Source: CAYFXE01 sp964347035 (lineage in GTDB: Bacteria > Acidobacteriota > Aminicenantia > Aminicenantales > Aminicenantaceae). Taken from it: a stretch of DNA of 21,751 nt. Positions 1 to 7,403 of this stretch are shown in pieces; within the stretch, counting starts at the first letter, position 1; each line of letters starts with the position of its first letter. The stretch covers positions 1 to 21,751 of the forward strand of contig CAYFXE010000046.1 of the NCBI GenBank assembly GCA_964347035.1, written 5' to 3'. A program made the translations under genes and the position numbers. The notes beneath the pieces were generated by a model. That model saw nothing but the letters and a program-made list of their open reading frames with translations, had not been told where the DNA came from and searched no databases.

Positions 1-385
1 CTTACTCCGGAACAATCACGATCACTGATCCGAATGCCTCCAACAATCCTCAGACAGTGAGCGTGACTCTAAACGTAACCGCGCCGTCATCTCCGCAGAT
101 TTGGGTCAGTCCTTCCTCGCTCTCGTTCAGCGCTCAAGAAGGAGGCTCGAGCCCTTCCTCCCAGACTCTTAAAATAAAAAACAGCGGTAGCCAAACCCTT
201 AATTACAGCATTTCTGATAACACCACCTGGTTAAGTGTAAGTCCGACGAGTGGAAGCTCGACAGGAGGAGAAAATACCCATACCGTTTCCGTGGACATAA
301 CCGGCTTGAGCCAGGGCTCTTACTCCGGAACAATCACGATCACTGATCCGAATGCCTCCAACAATCCTCAGACTGTGAGCGTGAC
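1..385 (+). repeat. Near-identical tandem coding repeat (period 318 bases)
   Basis: Bases 1-67 and 319-385 are the same stretch with one mismatch (base 56 A versus base 374 T); similarity then fades. The first copy is cut by the window edge, so the repeat is longer. The 318-base period equals one 106-residue BACON repeat. Identity at third codon positions points to a recent duplication or gene conversion between repeats. Confidence 0.85.
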
Positions 386-824
386 GCTGACTGTCAATGC
401 AGCCTTAGGAAATAATGAAATAGGAATTTCCTGTAGCCCATCTTCTGGAGGTACGAATACATTTATCGATATTCCTATATCGATTAATGGCAATCAACAG
501 GTCATCACATATTTTGGATTAAAGTTGATATTTGATACCAGCGTATTTCAATTTGTTAGTGTTAGTAAGGGAAGCCTGACAGGAAACTGGGCGACTGTGG
601 ATGGCAATGAAATCTCTGGAACAGTCACGATCGGTGGTTATGCCGGGTCGGGGACTCCTGTTCCCATAGGCAGTAGCGGCACTATTGCTGTTGTCAGGTT
701 AAAGGTGACATGCAGTGGCTGCAGTGATGGTCAGCAGAGCCAGATCAGCATAAACAATTATACTGATGACATCAACGGGATGACTCCTGAGCCTGCGACT
801 GCGACATTTACTTATAGACAATAA
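1..824 (+). CDS. Secreted BACON-repeat / cohesin-like protein, 3' end only
   Basis: The reading frame is open from base 3 and runs in from outside the window, so the N-terminus and any signal peptide are missing. About 272 residues are visible. The first part holds the end of one BACON-type Ig-like repeat and then a complete one, recognisable by WLSVSPTSG, the Gly/Ser turn and a TYSGTITITD-like strand (here SYSGTITITD), with a period of 106 residues. From about base 405 the rest looks like a cohesin-like beta-sandwich: a first strand of the type IDIPISINGN, a hydrophobic FGLKLIFDTSVFQFVSV strand and a late VVRLKVTC strand. Such modules are common in secreted or surface adhesion and carbohydrate-binding proteins. 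No membrane anchor, sorting signal or catalytic motif is visible at the C-terminus. BACON is a fairly secure call and cohesin-like is weaker. Substrate and partner are unknown. Confidence 0.75.
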   Translation, partial: YSGTITITDPNASNNPQTVSVTLNVTAPSSPQIWVSPSSLSFSAQEGGSSPSSQTLKIKNSGSQTLNYSISDNTTWLSVSPTSGSSTGGENTHTVSVDITGLSQGSYSGTITITDPNASNNPQTVSVTLTVNAALGNNEIGISCSPSSGGTNTFIDIPISINGNQQVITYFGLKLIFDTSVFQFVSVSKGSLTGNWATVDGNEISGTVTIGGYAGSGTPVPIGSSGTIAVVRLKVTCSGCSDGQQSQISINNYTDDINGMTPEPATATFTYRQ

Positions 825-1026
825 ACATTCATGGGACGAAAGGCTTATGATTTCAATATCTGATCTGGAAAAAAAGACAACAATTTGAATTTGGCAAAAG
901 GGGACAATTCAGAAGTGGCCTGACAAACCATTTCTCACTTGACACTTTCTGAGAGGAAAAGTACTATTCAGCACTGTGGATTTAGACCGCAAGATCTACA
1001 TATTTTTATAAAAAAAGGAGGAAAAC
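825..1026 (+). promoter_or_regulatory. Promoter region and strong RBS of the aromatic-degradation cluster
   Basis: The 202-base spacer has a close sigma-70 match: TTGACA at 939-944, a 17-base spacer, and TACTAT at 962-967. Transcription would start near 974, giving a leader of about 50 bases. AAGGAGG at 1015-1021 lies five bases before the ATG at 1027 and fixes that start. I see no operator palindrome and no clear terminator for the upstream gene. The promoter is inferred from consensus match only. Confidence 0.6.
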
Positions 1027-2157
1027 ATGGGATTGGATTGGCTGCCGAAGGATAAAGAGATTAAAGATCATCTCCTTTGGGGGAAAGAACACTGGGGGAC
1101 AGAACCCCCCTGCACTGTGTACGAGAAAAAGCCGATTATCGACGATAAAGGTCAGGCCGTCGAAGGGCTCTATTCAGCCTGGGTGACCCTCAACAACCCA
1201 GCTCAGTATAACTCTTACACGACCAAGATGGTCAAGGGAGTCATTGCCGGCTTTCAGAATGCGTCGCAGGACCGGAGTGTCGTGGCTGTGGTTTTTACAG
1301 CTGTCGGTGATAGAGCCTTCTGTACTGGGGGGAACACTAAAGAATATGCCGAGTATTATTCGGGTAAGCCCAACGAGTACGGCGAGTATATGGACCTGTT
1401 CAACGGGATGGTTGATTCTATCCTGATGTGCAAGAAGCCTACCCTCTGCCGGATAAACGGGATGCGGATTGCTGGAGGTCAGGAGATTGGCATGGCCTGT
1501 GATATAGCCATTTCTGCCGATACCGCGATCTTCGGTCAGGCCGGGCCGCGACATGGCTCTGCCCCTGATGGCGGGTCTTCCGATTTTCTGCCCTGGTTTC
1601 TGAGTATAGAGGATGCTATCTGGAATTGCGTGTCCTGTGAATTGTGGAGTGCTTACAAAATGAAGAGGCTGGGGCTTATCAGCAAAGTCGTGCCTGTTAT
1701 CAAACAGGATAATAAGTTCATCCGTAATCCAGCCGTCGTCATAGATAAATATGTCGAGGACGGGGAGATTGTCTACGGTGAGTTTGTCAAAGGAGAAGAG
1801 GGAAAAAAGGCCCGAGAGTTTCTCAAAACGGCCACAATCGATTTTGAACTATTGGATAAGGCTGTTGACACAGTCATCTGGAAATTTACCAATCTCTTTC
1901 CAGGATGTTTGATGAAATCCCTCGATAGTGTCCGGGCCAAAAAGAAGTTCTTCTGGGATATGGCTAAAAACTATAACCGTCATTGGCTGGCTGTGAACAT
2001 GGCGACCGAAGCCTTAATGGGATTCAATGCCTTCAACACGAAAAAGATCACCGGTCAGGATGTTATCGACTTTATCAAGTATAGGCAGCTCGTCGCTGAA
2101 GGGAAGACTGTGGATGAAGCTTTCGTGGAAGCGGTTTTGGCCAAACCTAAAGAATAG
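1027..2157 (+). CDS. bamA: 6-oxocyclohex-1-ene-1-carbonyl-CoA hydrolase (ring-opening)
   Basis: The 376-residue protein is recognisable along its length as the BamA/Oah hydrolase of the anaerobic benzoyl-CoA pathway (not the outer-membrane BamA). This crotonase-family enzyme hydrolyses 6-oxocyclohex-1-ene-1-carbonyl-CoA to 3-hydroxypimeloyl-CoA in the cytoplasm. Family blocks seen include GTEPPCTVYEK (24-34), NPAQYNSYTT (57-66), the oxyanion-hole region FCTGGNTKEYAEYY (98-111), RIAGGQEIGMACD (147-159), FGQAGPRHGSAPDGG (169-183) and NLFPGCLMKS (289-298). Glu153 sits where crotonases carry their first acid/base Glu; the second Glu is replaced within QAGPRHG, as expected for this branch. Length is normal. 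It heads a plus-strand cluster that could carry the product through beta-oxidation. Benzoyl-CoA reductase, dienoyl-CoA hydratase (BamR) and the BamQ dehydrogenase are not in the window. The RBS at 1015-1021 supports the start. Confidence 0.92.
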   Translation: MGLDWLPKDKEIKDHLLWGKEHWGTEPPCTVYEKKPIIDDKGQAVEGLYSAWVTLNNPAQYNSYTTKMVKGVIAGFQNASQDRSVVAVVFTAVGDRAFCTGGNTKEYAEYYSGKPNEYGEYMDLFNGMVDSILMCKKPTLCRINGMRIAGGQEIGMACDIAISADTAIFGQAGPRHGSAPDGGSSDFLPWFLSIEDAIWNCVSCELWSAYKMKRLGLISKVVPVIKQDNKFIRNPAVVIDKYVEDGEIVYGEFVKGEEGKKAREFLKTATIDFELLDKAVDTVIWKFTNLFPGCLMKSLDSVRAKKKFFWDMAKNYNRHWLAVNMATEALMGFNAFNTKKITGQDVIDFIKYRQLVAEGKTVDEAFVEAVLAKPKE

Positions 2158-2202
2158 AGCGGATATCATACTTGAAAAAATAAGAACCGAGCCCAAAAAG
2201 CT

Positions 2203-4509
2203 ATGACTTGGGATGATGTGGAAATCTTGATTGTCGGCGCCGGGACGATGGGAGCCAGCCTGGCTCAAGCTTACGCCCAGAATGGGTTTAAAGTCGGTCT
2301 GATCGATGTCAGCAATGAGATTGTCCATGATGCCCTCGATACGATAAGCATCGAACTTGGAGAAGCGCAGAAAGCAGGCCTTTTTTCTGAATCTCAGATA
2401 CAAGAGATAGGTAGCCGAATAATGGGGACAGCCAGCTACGAAGAGGCTTGTCGGGGAAAAAGCCTCAAACTCGTCATCGAATCAGCTACAGAAAATATAG
2501 AGATCAAGAAACAGATTTTTAAAACATTGGACACGTTGTGTGCTCCTGAAGTCGTTTTGGCCACCAATACCTCCTCCTTGGATATAAACATCTTGGCCCG
2601 AGAGACGAAAAGGCCGGATAAGGTTGTTTGGATGCATTATTTCTATCTACCCCACAAGAACCGTGCTGGAGAGTATGCCGGGTCTGAGAATGCTTCACCG
2701 GTGAGTATCGAACTGGCAGCCAAGTACATGAAAATGGCAGGGAAGATTGCCACCCCTGTCCTCAGCAGCCGGAAGGGCGGAGCGGCCGATGTGATTTTTG
2801 TTTCTCTCCTTCTCGAGGCCGCCAGGATGCTCGATGATGGCTTCGATATTCCCACCATCGAAGCGGCCGGGAAGAAGGCTTTTCAGATACCCATGGGTTT
2901 TCTGCGCTTGATGGATCACACCGGAATTCCTTTAGGGATACACACCATGGAGAGTTTTTCGGATGACTCGAATCCGCAAGATCCGCTGTATAAGGTGTAT
3001 CATAACTTCTTTAGTCCTCCCGAGAGCTATAGAAATCTATTAGAAAAGTACCAGAAAGCAGAGGATAAATCCTCAGTGAAGTGGGTTTCTGAAGAGGAGG
3101 CCCAGGAGGAACCCGAGGATCTGATGCTGGTTGATGCTTTGAAGGATCGATTCCTTGCGGTTGGATTCACGACAGCGGCGGAGGTTGTCGATTCCGGAGT
3201 CATTAAAATGGAAGATGTGGACCGGCTGTGTCAGGCAGCTTTTCTCTGGAAAGAAGGGCCTTTTGCCTTGATGAACAAGGTCGGCATCCAGGAAGTGATG
3301 CGGATGGTCGTCGACAGGATGCAACTTTCTCACAGGAAAGAAATCAATTTCCCGGTTCCTAAGCTTCTTATCTCTCAGGCCCAGAAGAATAAGCCTTGGA
3401 TGCTCGAACAGAAGTCCGTTGTCTACAGCCTGGAAGAAGAGAAGAAAGTGGCTCGCATTATGATTTCTAATCCCAAGACAGCCAACGCTTTGGATAATGA
3501 AGTGGTGAAAAGCCTGAAGGACGCCTTTAAAAGAGCCAACGCGGAAAAAGGAGTCAAGACCGTAATTTTTGATTCGGCTCCGATAAAAACATTTATCGCG
3601 GGTGCTAGTGTTTCGTATTTTATCAGCAACCTAAGACAGGGAAACTTTCAGGGGATTAAGGAAGATATGGCCACCTGGCAGGATGTGATTTTTCACGAGA
3701 TGACAGGAGGAGAGAAGCCCAAAATTGCCATCCTCGATGGCGCCGCTTATGGAGGAGGAGTCGAAGTGGCTCTGGCTTTTGCTTTGGATCCGGACTCATT
3801 GGTGATCGCCACTGAGCGAACCTCTTTTTCCTTTCCAGAGACTCGCTTGGGCATCTATCCAGGGCTGAGGGGAACGCTCACCCTTCCTCAATGCATCTAT
3901 GAAGGGATGGAAGATGAGGAGTTGGCTCTTGCTCTGAGTCGGTATTATATCCTGGCTGGGGGAACGGCCACATCTTCCCCGAGAATCCTCAAATACTTAG
4001 GCCTGGCAGATTTGCTCGTGCCGGCTCGTCTGAGGGACGATACAGCAGCGATCTTGGCCGCTGCCATCATCGACAACTATGGGAAGCCTGTATCCAAGCA
4101 GCAGCTTGAGACCTTGAACATCGATGAGCTGCCCTCAGAACTTGCTCCGGAAGAGAATGAAGAATTGATCTGGGTGAGGGATGTGTTCGGGAGGCCTGAT
4201 TTCCTCAGACGGCTTCAGTCCATCGTTCAAGGCCAAGCAGATGATTCATTCTCAGAGAAGAGCCGGCCTTTCATCGTTAACGTCGCTCAGCGCATCACCA
4301 AAAATTCTCCTCATGCTGTTGATGTCGCAAATCAACTGATAGACAGAGGTTTTGACGAATATCTCAGAGGAAAATCACTTGACGAGAGGGCGATGTGGGA
4401 GCTTGATAACTCATTTCTCAGCACCTTTCAACATCCAGACGCCTTAGAGGGCATGCTGGCGTTGGTGGAGAAGAGAACTCCGGTTTTTAGCCGGGAAGAT
4501 GCTGGTTAA
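2203..4509 (+). CDS. Fused 3-hydroxyacyl-CoA dehydrogenase / enoyl-CoA hydratase
   Basis: This 768-residue beta-oxidation protein has the dehydrogenase first and the hydratase second, the order of FadN-type proteins and the reverse of FadB. Residues 7-36 form the NAD Rossmann start (GAGTMG at 12-17). TNTSSL (121-126) and a His in MHYF (His145) match the dehydrogenase active site, although the usual HFFNP motif reads HYFYLP. C-terminal dehydrogenase domains lie near 185-290 and 310-380. The crotonase domain spans about 410-600, with AYGGGVEV (Glu521) and FPETRLG (Glu546), so both catalytic glutamates are kept. Residues 600-768 look helical and are unassigned. It follows bamA by 45 bases with no good Shine-Dalgarno, so it is probably read from the same transcript. 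A likely role is oxidation of 3-hydroxypimeloyl-CoA and hydration of its enoyl-CoA; the true substrate is inferred from context. Confidence 0.85.
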   Translation: MTWDDVEILIVGAGTMGASLAQAYAQNGFKVGLIDVSNEIVHDALDTISIELGEAQKAGLFSESQIQEIGSRIMGTASYEEACRGKSLKLVIESATENIEIKKQIFKTLDTLCAPEVVLATNTSSLDINILARETKRPDKVVWMHYFYLPHKNRAGEYAGSENASPVSIELAAKYMKMAGKIATPVLSSRKGGAADVIFVSLLLEAARMLDDGFDIPTIEAAGKKAFQIPMGFLRLMDHTGIPLGIHTMESFSDDSNPQDPLYKVYHNFFSPPESYRNLLEKYQKAEDKSSVKWVSEEEAQEEPEDLMLVDALKDRFLAVGFTTAAEVVDSGVIKMEDVDRLCQAAFLWKEGPFALMNKVGIQEVMRMVVDRMQLSHRKEINFPVPKLLISQAQKNKPWMLEQKSVVYSLEEEKKVARIMISNPKTANALDNEVVKSLKDAFKRANAEKGVKTVIFDSAPIKTFIAGASVSYFISNLRQGNFQGIKEDMATWQDVIFHEMTGGEKPKIAILDGAAYGGGVEVALAFALDPDSLVIATERTSFSFPETRLGIYPGLRGTLTLPQCIYEGMEDEELALALSRYYILAGGTATSSPRILKYLGLADLLVPARLRDDTAAILAAAIIDNYGKPVSKQQLETLNIDELPSELAPEENEELIWVRDVFGRPDFLRRLQSIVQGQADDSFSEKSRPFIVNVAQRITKNSPHAVDVANQLIDRGFDEYLRGKSLDERAMWELDNSFLSTFQHPDALEGMLALVEKRTPVFSREDAG

Positions 4510-4713
4510 GGGTGTACATAAATCTCAGATTGTCTAGGGAGTTAAAGATTTGATTTTCTCTGACAATTGAATTGAGGTATATTTGTCCAGGTAAAGATTT
4601 ATTCATGGATATGGTCTATCGAGGAATGGTGAATTTGTACTGAGCTGGAAGAACAATGACAGGTATAGCCTCAGGAAATAGAATAAATATCATAACCTGA
4701 TAGGAGGAGTTTT

Positions 4714-5457
4714 ATGGACCTAGAAGGAAAGGTCGCACTCGTCACTGGAGGGAGCATAGGTATCGGAACGGCCATATCCTTGGATTTGGCTCGGAATGGA
4801 GCTGATGTGGCTTTGACCTACCGCAAACACAAAGAGGAAGCCGAGGCGATCGCCAAAGAAATCAGTGCAATGGGGCGCCGCGGCCAAGCCTACCAAATTG
4901 ACATCTCTGACTTTGACGAATCTCAGAAGCTTGTAGAGAAAGTCGTGAAGGAATTCGGGCATCTGGATATTTTAGTCAACAATGCAGGCATGAACTGGGA
5001 TGGAGTCATCTGGAAGATGACCGAGGAACAATGGGATAAAGTGATCAATGTCGATCTGAAAGGGACTTTTAACTTCATCAGAGCTGCTGCTCCGATCTTC
5101 AAGGAGCAAAAATCGGGAAAGATCGTCAATCTCACCTCCATCAATGCCATGAGGGGTAGGTTCGGTCAGTCCAATTATACGGCAGCCAAAGCTGGAACGA
5201 TCGCCCTGACCAAGACTGTCGCCAAAGAACTCGGAAGGTCTCGAGTCAATGTCAATGCAGTTGCTCCAGGGTTGATCGAGACAGATATGATCAAAAGCAT
5301 GCCCGAGGAATTCAAACAGAAATCAAAGGCAGAGACAGTTTTTGATTCTCTCGGAACGCCCGAAGATGTGGCCTATTTGGTGACGTTCCTCTGTACCGAT
5401 AAGGCTCGCCACATAACCGGCGAAGTGATCAAGGTAGACGGAGGCCAATACATCTAG
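4714..5457 (+). CDS. SDR-family 3-oxoacyl reductase / 3-hydroxyacyl-CoA dehydrogenase
   Basis: The 247-residue protein is a classical short-chain dehydrogenase of FabG/PhaB type. It has the cofactor motif TGGSIGIG (11-18), NNAG (89-92), and the tetrad Asn112, Ser142, Tyr155 and Lys159. Arg37 just after the second beta strand, with no Asp there, suggests NADP(H) preference. VAPGLIETDM is the usual loop after the active site. AGGAGG at 4702-4707, six bases before the ATG, fixes the start. The 204 bases before the gene hold no promoter I trust. Between a hydratase/dehydrogenase and a thiolase it most likely interconverts 3-hydroxy- and 3-oxoacyl-CoA. The SDR, thiolase, DUF35 order also recalls the bbs genes of anaerobic toluene breakdown, but only one SDR subunit is present here. 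Substrate assignment is uncertain. Confidence 0.85.
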   Translation: MDLEGKVALVTGGSIGIGTAISLDLARNGADVALTYRKHKEEAEAIAKEISAMGRRGQAYQIDISDFDESQKLVEKVVKEFGHLDILVNNAGMNWDGVIWKMTEEQWDKVINVDLKGTFNFIRAAAPIFKEQKSGKIVNLTSINAMRGRFGQSNYTAAKAGTIALTKTVAKELGRSRVNVNAVAPGLIETDMIKSMPEEFKQKSKAETVFDSLGTPEDVAYLVTFLCTDKARHITGEVIKVDGGQYI

Positions 5458-5461
5458 ATAG

Positions 5462-5560
5462 TTGGGGTCAGACCTTCATAACTTTTATAATTTTTATGTA
5501 AAGAGCAAAATAACGGTGAGCAAGAAGCCAATTATGAAACTTATGAAGGTCTGACCCCAA
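5462..5560. repeat. 99-base palindromic element (MITE/REPIN-like) inside the operon
   Basis: Arms at 5462-5492 and 5530-5560 are inverted copies, 31 bases each. The outer 20 bases match perfectly (starting TTGGGGTCAGACC) and there are two mismatches further in. The loop is 37 bases. The element fills nearly the whole spacer between the SDR stop and the thiolase RBS. It encodes no protein. A related half copy begins at 21697. As RNA it would form a long hairpin that could attenuate or stabilise the operon transcript; that role is inference. Confidence 0.85.
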
Positions 5561-5579
5561 TAATTTAATGGAGGTTTTT

Positions 5580-6746
5580 ATGGGAAAAGTTGGGATTATC
5601 GGTGTCGGTCAGAGTGCCTTTACCCGTAGATACCCTGGTTCGATAAGAGAGTTGGCTTTCGAAGGATTTAAGGAGGCCATGACAGACGCCCAAGTATCAG
5701 TCGAAGACATCGATGCTTCGATTATCTGCTCAGCTCCAGAGTATGACAAACAGCGCTCGCCTTCGGGCGTTTTTGCCGAGTACCTCGGACTGATTCCTCA
5801 GCCCACCTGTTATTTGGAGAGTCTGTGCTCCTCGTCCAGTATGGGCCTCCGCATGGCCTATGCTCTGATTAAAGCCGGGCTCCATGATGTCGTAGCGGTT
5901 TTGGGTTTCCAAAAGATGTCCGAGATATCTTCGGCAGAATCTCAAGAAAGGATGGGCCGTGGAGCGGATATCCAATGGGAAAGTCCGTTCGGCACGATGA
6001 TGCCGGCTTATTACGCCATGTTTGCTAAAGCCCATATGGAAAAGTACAGAACCACGGCTGAGGATTTAGCCCTTGTCCGGGTTAAAGCCGCAACCTACGG
6101 ACAGCTCAACCCGAAGGCCGCATTCCGCAAGCCAGTAACCATGGAGATGTTGACCGATCCCGAACATTTCATGTCGGGCAGTGTTTCCGATCCCCTATGC
6201 GTGGGTGATTGTTGTGCTAATGCCGATGGGAGTGCTTGTCTTATCATAGCCAACGAAGAAAAAGCCAAGGCTCTCTCGGATAAACCTGTTTGGATCATGG
6301 GATTGGGAGCGGCCTCAGCCAGTGTGAACATGTCGGGCAGAGATATGTTCACGGGATTAAGGGTTGCCCAGCTGGCCTCTCAACAAGCTTACAAGATGGC
6401 GGGCATCTCACCGGAGGAAATCGATGTGGCCGAGGTCCATGATTGTTTCACGATCTCTGAAATCATGGCCTATGAAGATTTGGGATTTGCTGCGCCCGGT
6501 GAAGGAAAAGAAATGATCAGGAATAAGGAGACGTACTTGGATGGAAGCAAGCCTGTAAATGTTGACGGGGGATTACTTTCAAAGGGCCATCCTATCGGGG
6601 CCACGGGTGGGTCTCAGATCAGAACTATCGTTCTCGAACTGAGAGGAGATGCTGGAGAGATGCAGGTTAAAGATCCTGAGATCGGATTGGTTCACAACAT
6701 CGGAGGTGTCGGTCTGTACGGAACAGTAACTATCCTGGGGAGGTAA
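5580..6746 (+). CDS. SCP2-type thiolase / acyl-CoA C-acetyltransferase
   Basis: From the preferred start the protein has 388 residues and is a thiolase of the SCP-x/BbsB-like branch. The nucleophile is Cys83 in ESLCSSSSMG. EVHDCFTISE (His287) and SKGHPIGATGG (His337) are the expected active-site segments. HNIGG (His372) replaces the C-terminal CGGG motif of classical thiolases, typical of this branch. An ATG at 5568 is in frame, but GGAGG at 5570-5574 overlaps it and lies five bases before the ATG at 5580, so 5580 is preferred. The next gene starts four bases after the stop and encodes a DUF35 protein, a pairing known for BbsAB and other multi-subunit thiolases. A fitting reaction is cleavage of 3-oxopimeloyl-CoA to glutaryl-CoA and acetyl-CoA. 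Benzoylsuccinyl-CoA or another 3-oxoacyl-CoA is possible. Confidence 0.85.
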   Translation: MGKVGIIGVGQSAFTRRYPGSIRELAFEGFKEAMTDAQVSVEDIDASIICSAPEYDKQRSPSGVFAEYLGLIPQPTCYLESLCSSSSMGLRMAYALIKAGLHDVVAVLGFQKMSEISSAESQERMGRGADIQWESPFGTMMPAYYAMFAKAHMEKYRTTAEDLALVRVKAATYGQLNPKAAFRKPVTMEMLTDPEHFMSGSVSDPLCVGDCCANADGSACLIIANEEKAKALSDKPVWIMGLGAASASVNMSGRDMFTGLRVAQLASQQAYKMAGISPEEIDVAEVHDCFTISEIMAYEDLGFAAPGEGKEMIRNKETYLDGSKPVNVDGGLLSKGHPIGATGGSQIRTIVLELRGDAGEMQVKDPEIGLVHNIGGVGLYGTVTILGR

Positions 6747-6750
6747 GAAT

Positions 6751-7185
6751 ATGAGTCAGAAAAAGGACATAGATGATCGGTTTAAAAAATTCGGGACGGT
6801 GAGCTTCACGGCCACGACCAAGGTGAATGATTTCATAGACCACCTAGAAGAGGGAAAGGTCATGGGAACTCGCTGTCAAGATTGTGGCCAAGTGTTCTTT
6901 CCTCCTCGGGCCGATTGCTACAAATGCATGACCAGCAACATCGAGTGGTTTGAAATCTCTGGAACGGGCAAGCTTATCACTTACAGTAAACTGGTCTATG
7001 CCCCTGTTGGGTTTGAAGAGGATTTGCCTTATTTCATCGCGGTCTTGGACTATGGCGATTATAAGATTTTCGGTCGGGTGGCTAAGGGTATCCCGGAGGA
7101 GGATTTAACGCTGGGGATGGAGATGAAGACAGCCGTCAACGAGTTGCCCAACGGCCAGCTAAATTATGTATTCGAAAAAGCCTAA
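6751..7185 (+). CDS. DUF35 zinc-ribbon / OB-fold partner of the thiolase
   Basis: This 144-residue protein has a rubredoxin-like zinc ribbon, CQDCGQVFFPPRADCYKC (Cys42, 45, 56, 59), followed by an OB-fold from about residue 63 (GTGKLITYSKL onward). Proteins of this type form stable complexes with SCP2-like thiolases, either channelling acyl-CoA or serving as an essential subunit (BbsA of the BbsAB thiolase is an example). Its start lies four bases after the thiolase stop, and the end of the thiolase gene supplies GGGGAGG (6737-6743) as its RBS, so the two are probably translationally coupled. Length and motifs are normal. The next gene, if any, lies in the 100-base gap downstream. Confidence 0.88.
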   Translation: MSQKKDIDDRFKKFGTVSFTATTKVNDFIDHLEEGKVMGTRCQDCGQVFFPPRADCYKCMTSNIEWFEISGTGKLITYSKLVYAPVGFEEDLPYFIAVLDYGDYKIFGRVAKGIPEEDLTLGMEMKTAVNELPNGQLNYVFEKA

Positions 7186-7232
7186 TTTAAGTATTTGATA
7201 GGAGATGAATCATTAGGCTGTGGATCCTGCAT

Positions 7233-7332
7233 NNNNNNNNNNNNNNNNNNNNNNNNNNNNNNNNNNNNNNNNNNNNNNNNNNNNNNNNNNNNNNNNNNNN
7301 NNNNNNNNNNNNNNNNNNNNNNNNNNNNNNNN
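7233..7332. other. Scaffold gap of 100 N
   Basis: Exactly 100 N, probably an arbitrary placeholder, so the true distance is unknown. GGAG at 7201-7204 just left of the gap is followed by no usable open frame. The right edge starts directly in a dispersed repeat (7334-7385), a likely reason the assembly broke here. Linkage between the catabolic cluster and the glycosyltransferase therefore rests on scaffolding only. Confidence 0.9.
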
Positions 7333-7333
7333 G

Positions 7334-7385
7334 GGCCTTGTTCTTATGAAGCTTGTGCCTCCCAGACTGGTAGCAGGTAACGGAT
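7334..7385 (-). repeat. Dispersed repeat, copy 1 (inverted relative to 9283-9334)
   Basis: GAAGCTTGTGCCT at 7348-7360 and GGTAGCAGGTAACGGAT at 7369-7385 match the reverse complement of 9309-9321 and 9283-9299 (one mismatch in the second block). A shorter GGCCT block at 7334-7338 matches 9330-9334. The middle 8-9 bases differ. The two copies face each other and bracket the glycosyltransferase and acetyltransferase genes. Confidence 0.8.
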
Positions 7386-7403
7386 ATTTAATCTTGCTCA
7401 TTT

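Noticed and set aside
1174..1554. 126-codon open frame on the minus strand inside the ring-opening hydrolase gene
   Set aside because: It lies wholly opposite a strongly conserved enzyme gene, has no RBS and no recognisable domain; a shadow frame.
5568..5579. Thiolase start at the earlier ATG (5568)
   Set aside because: That ATG overlaps the GGAGG ribosome site that serves the ATG at 5580, and family proteins begin close to the VGIIGVG strand.
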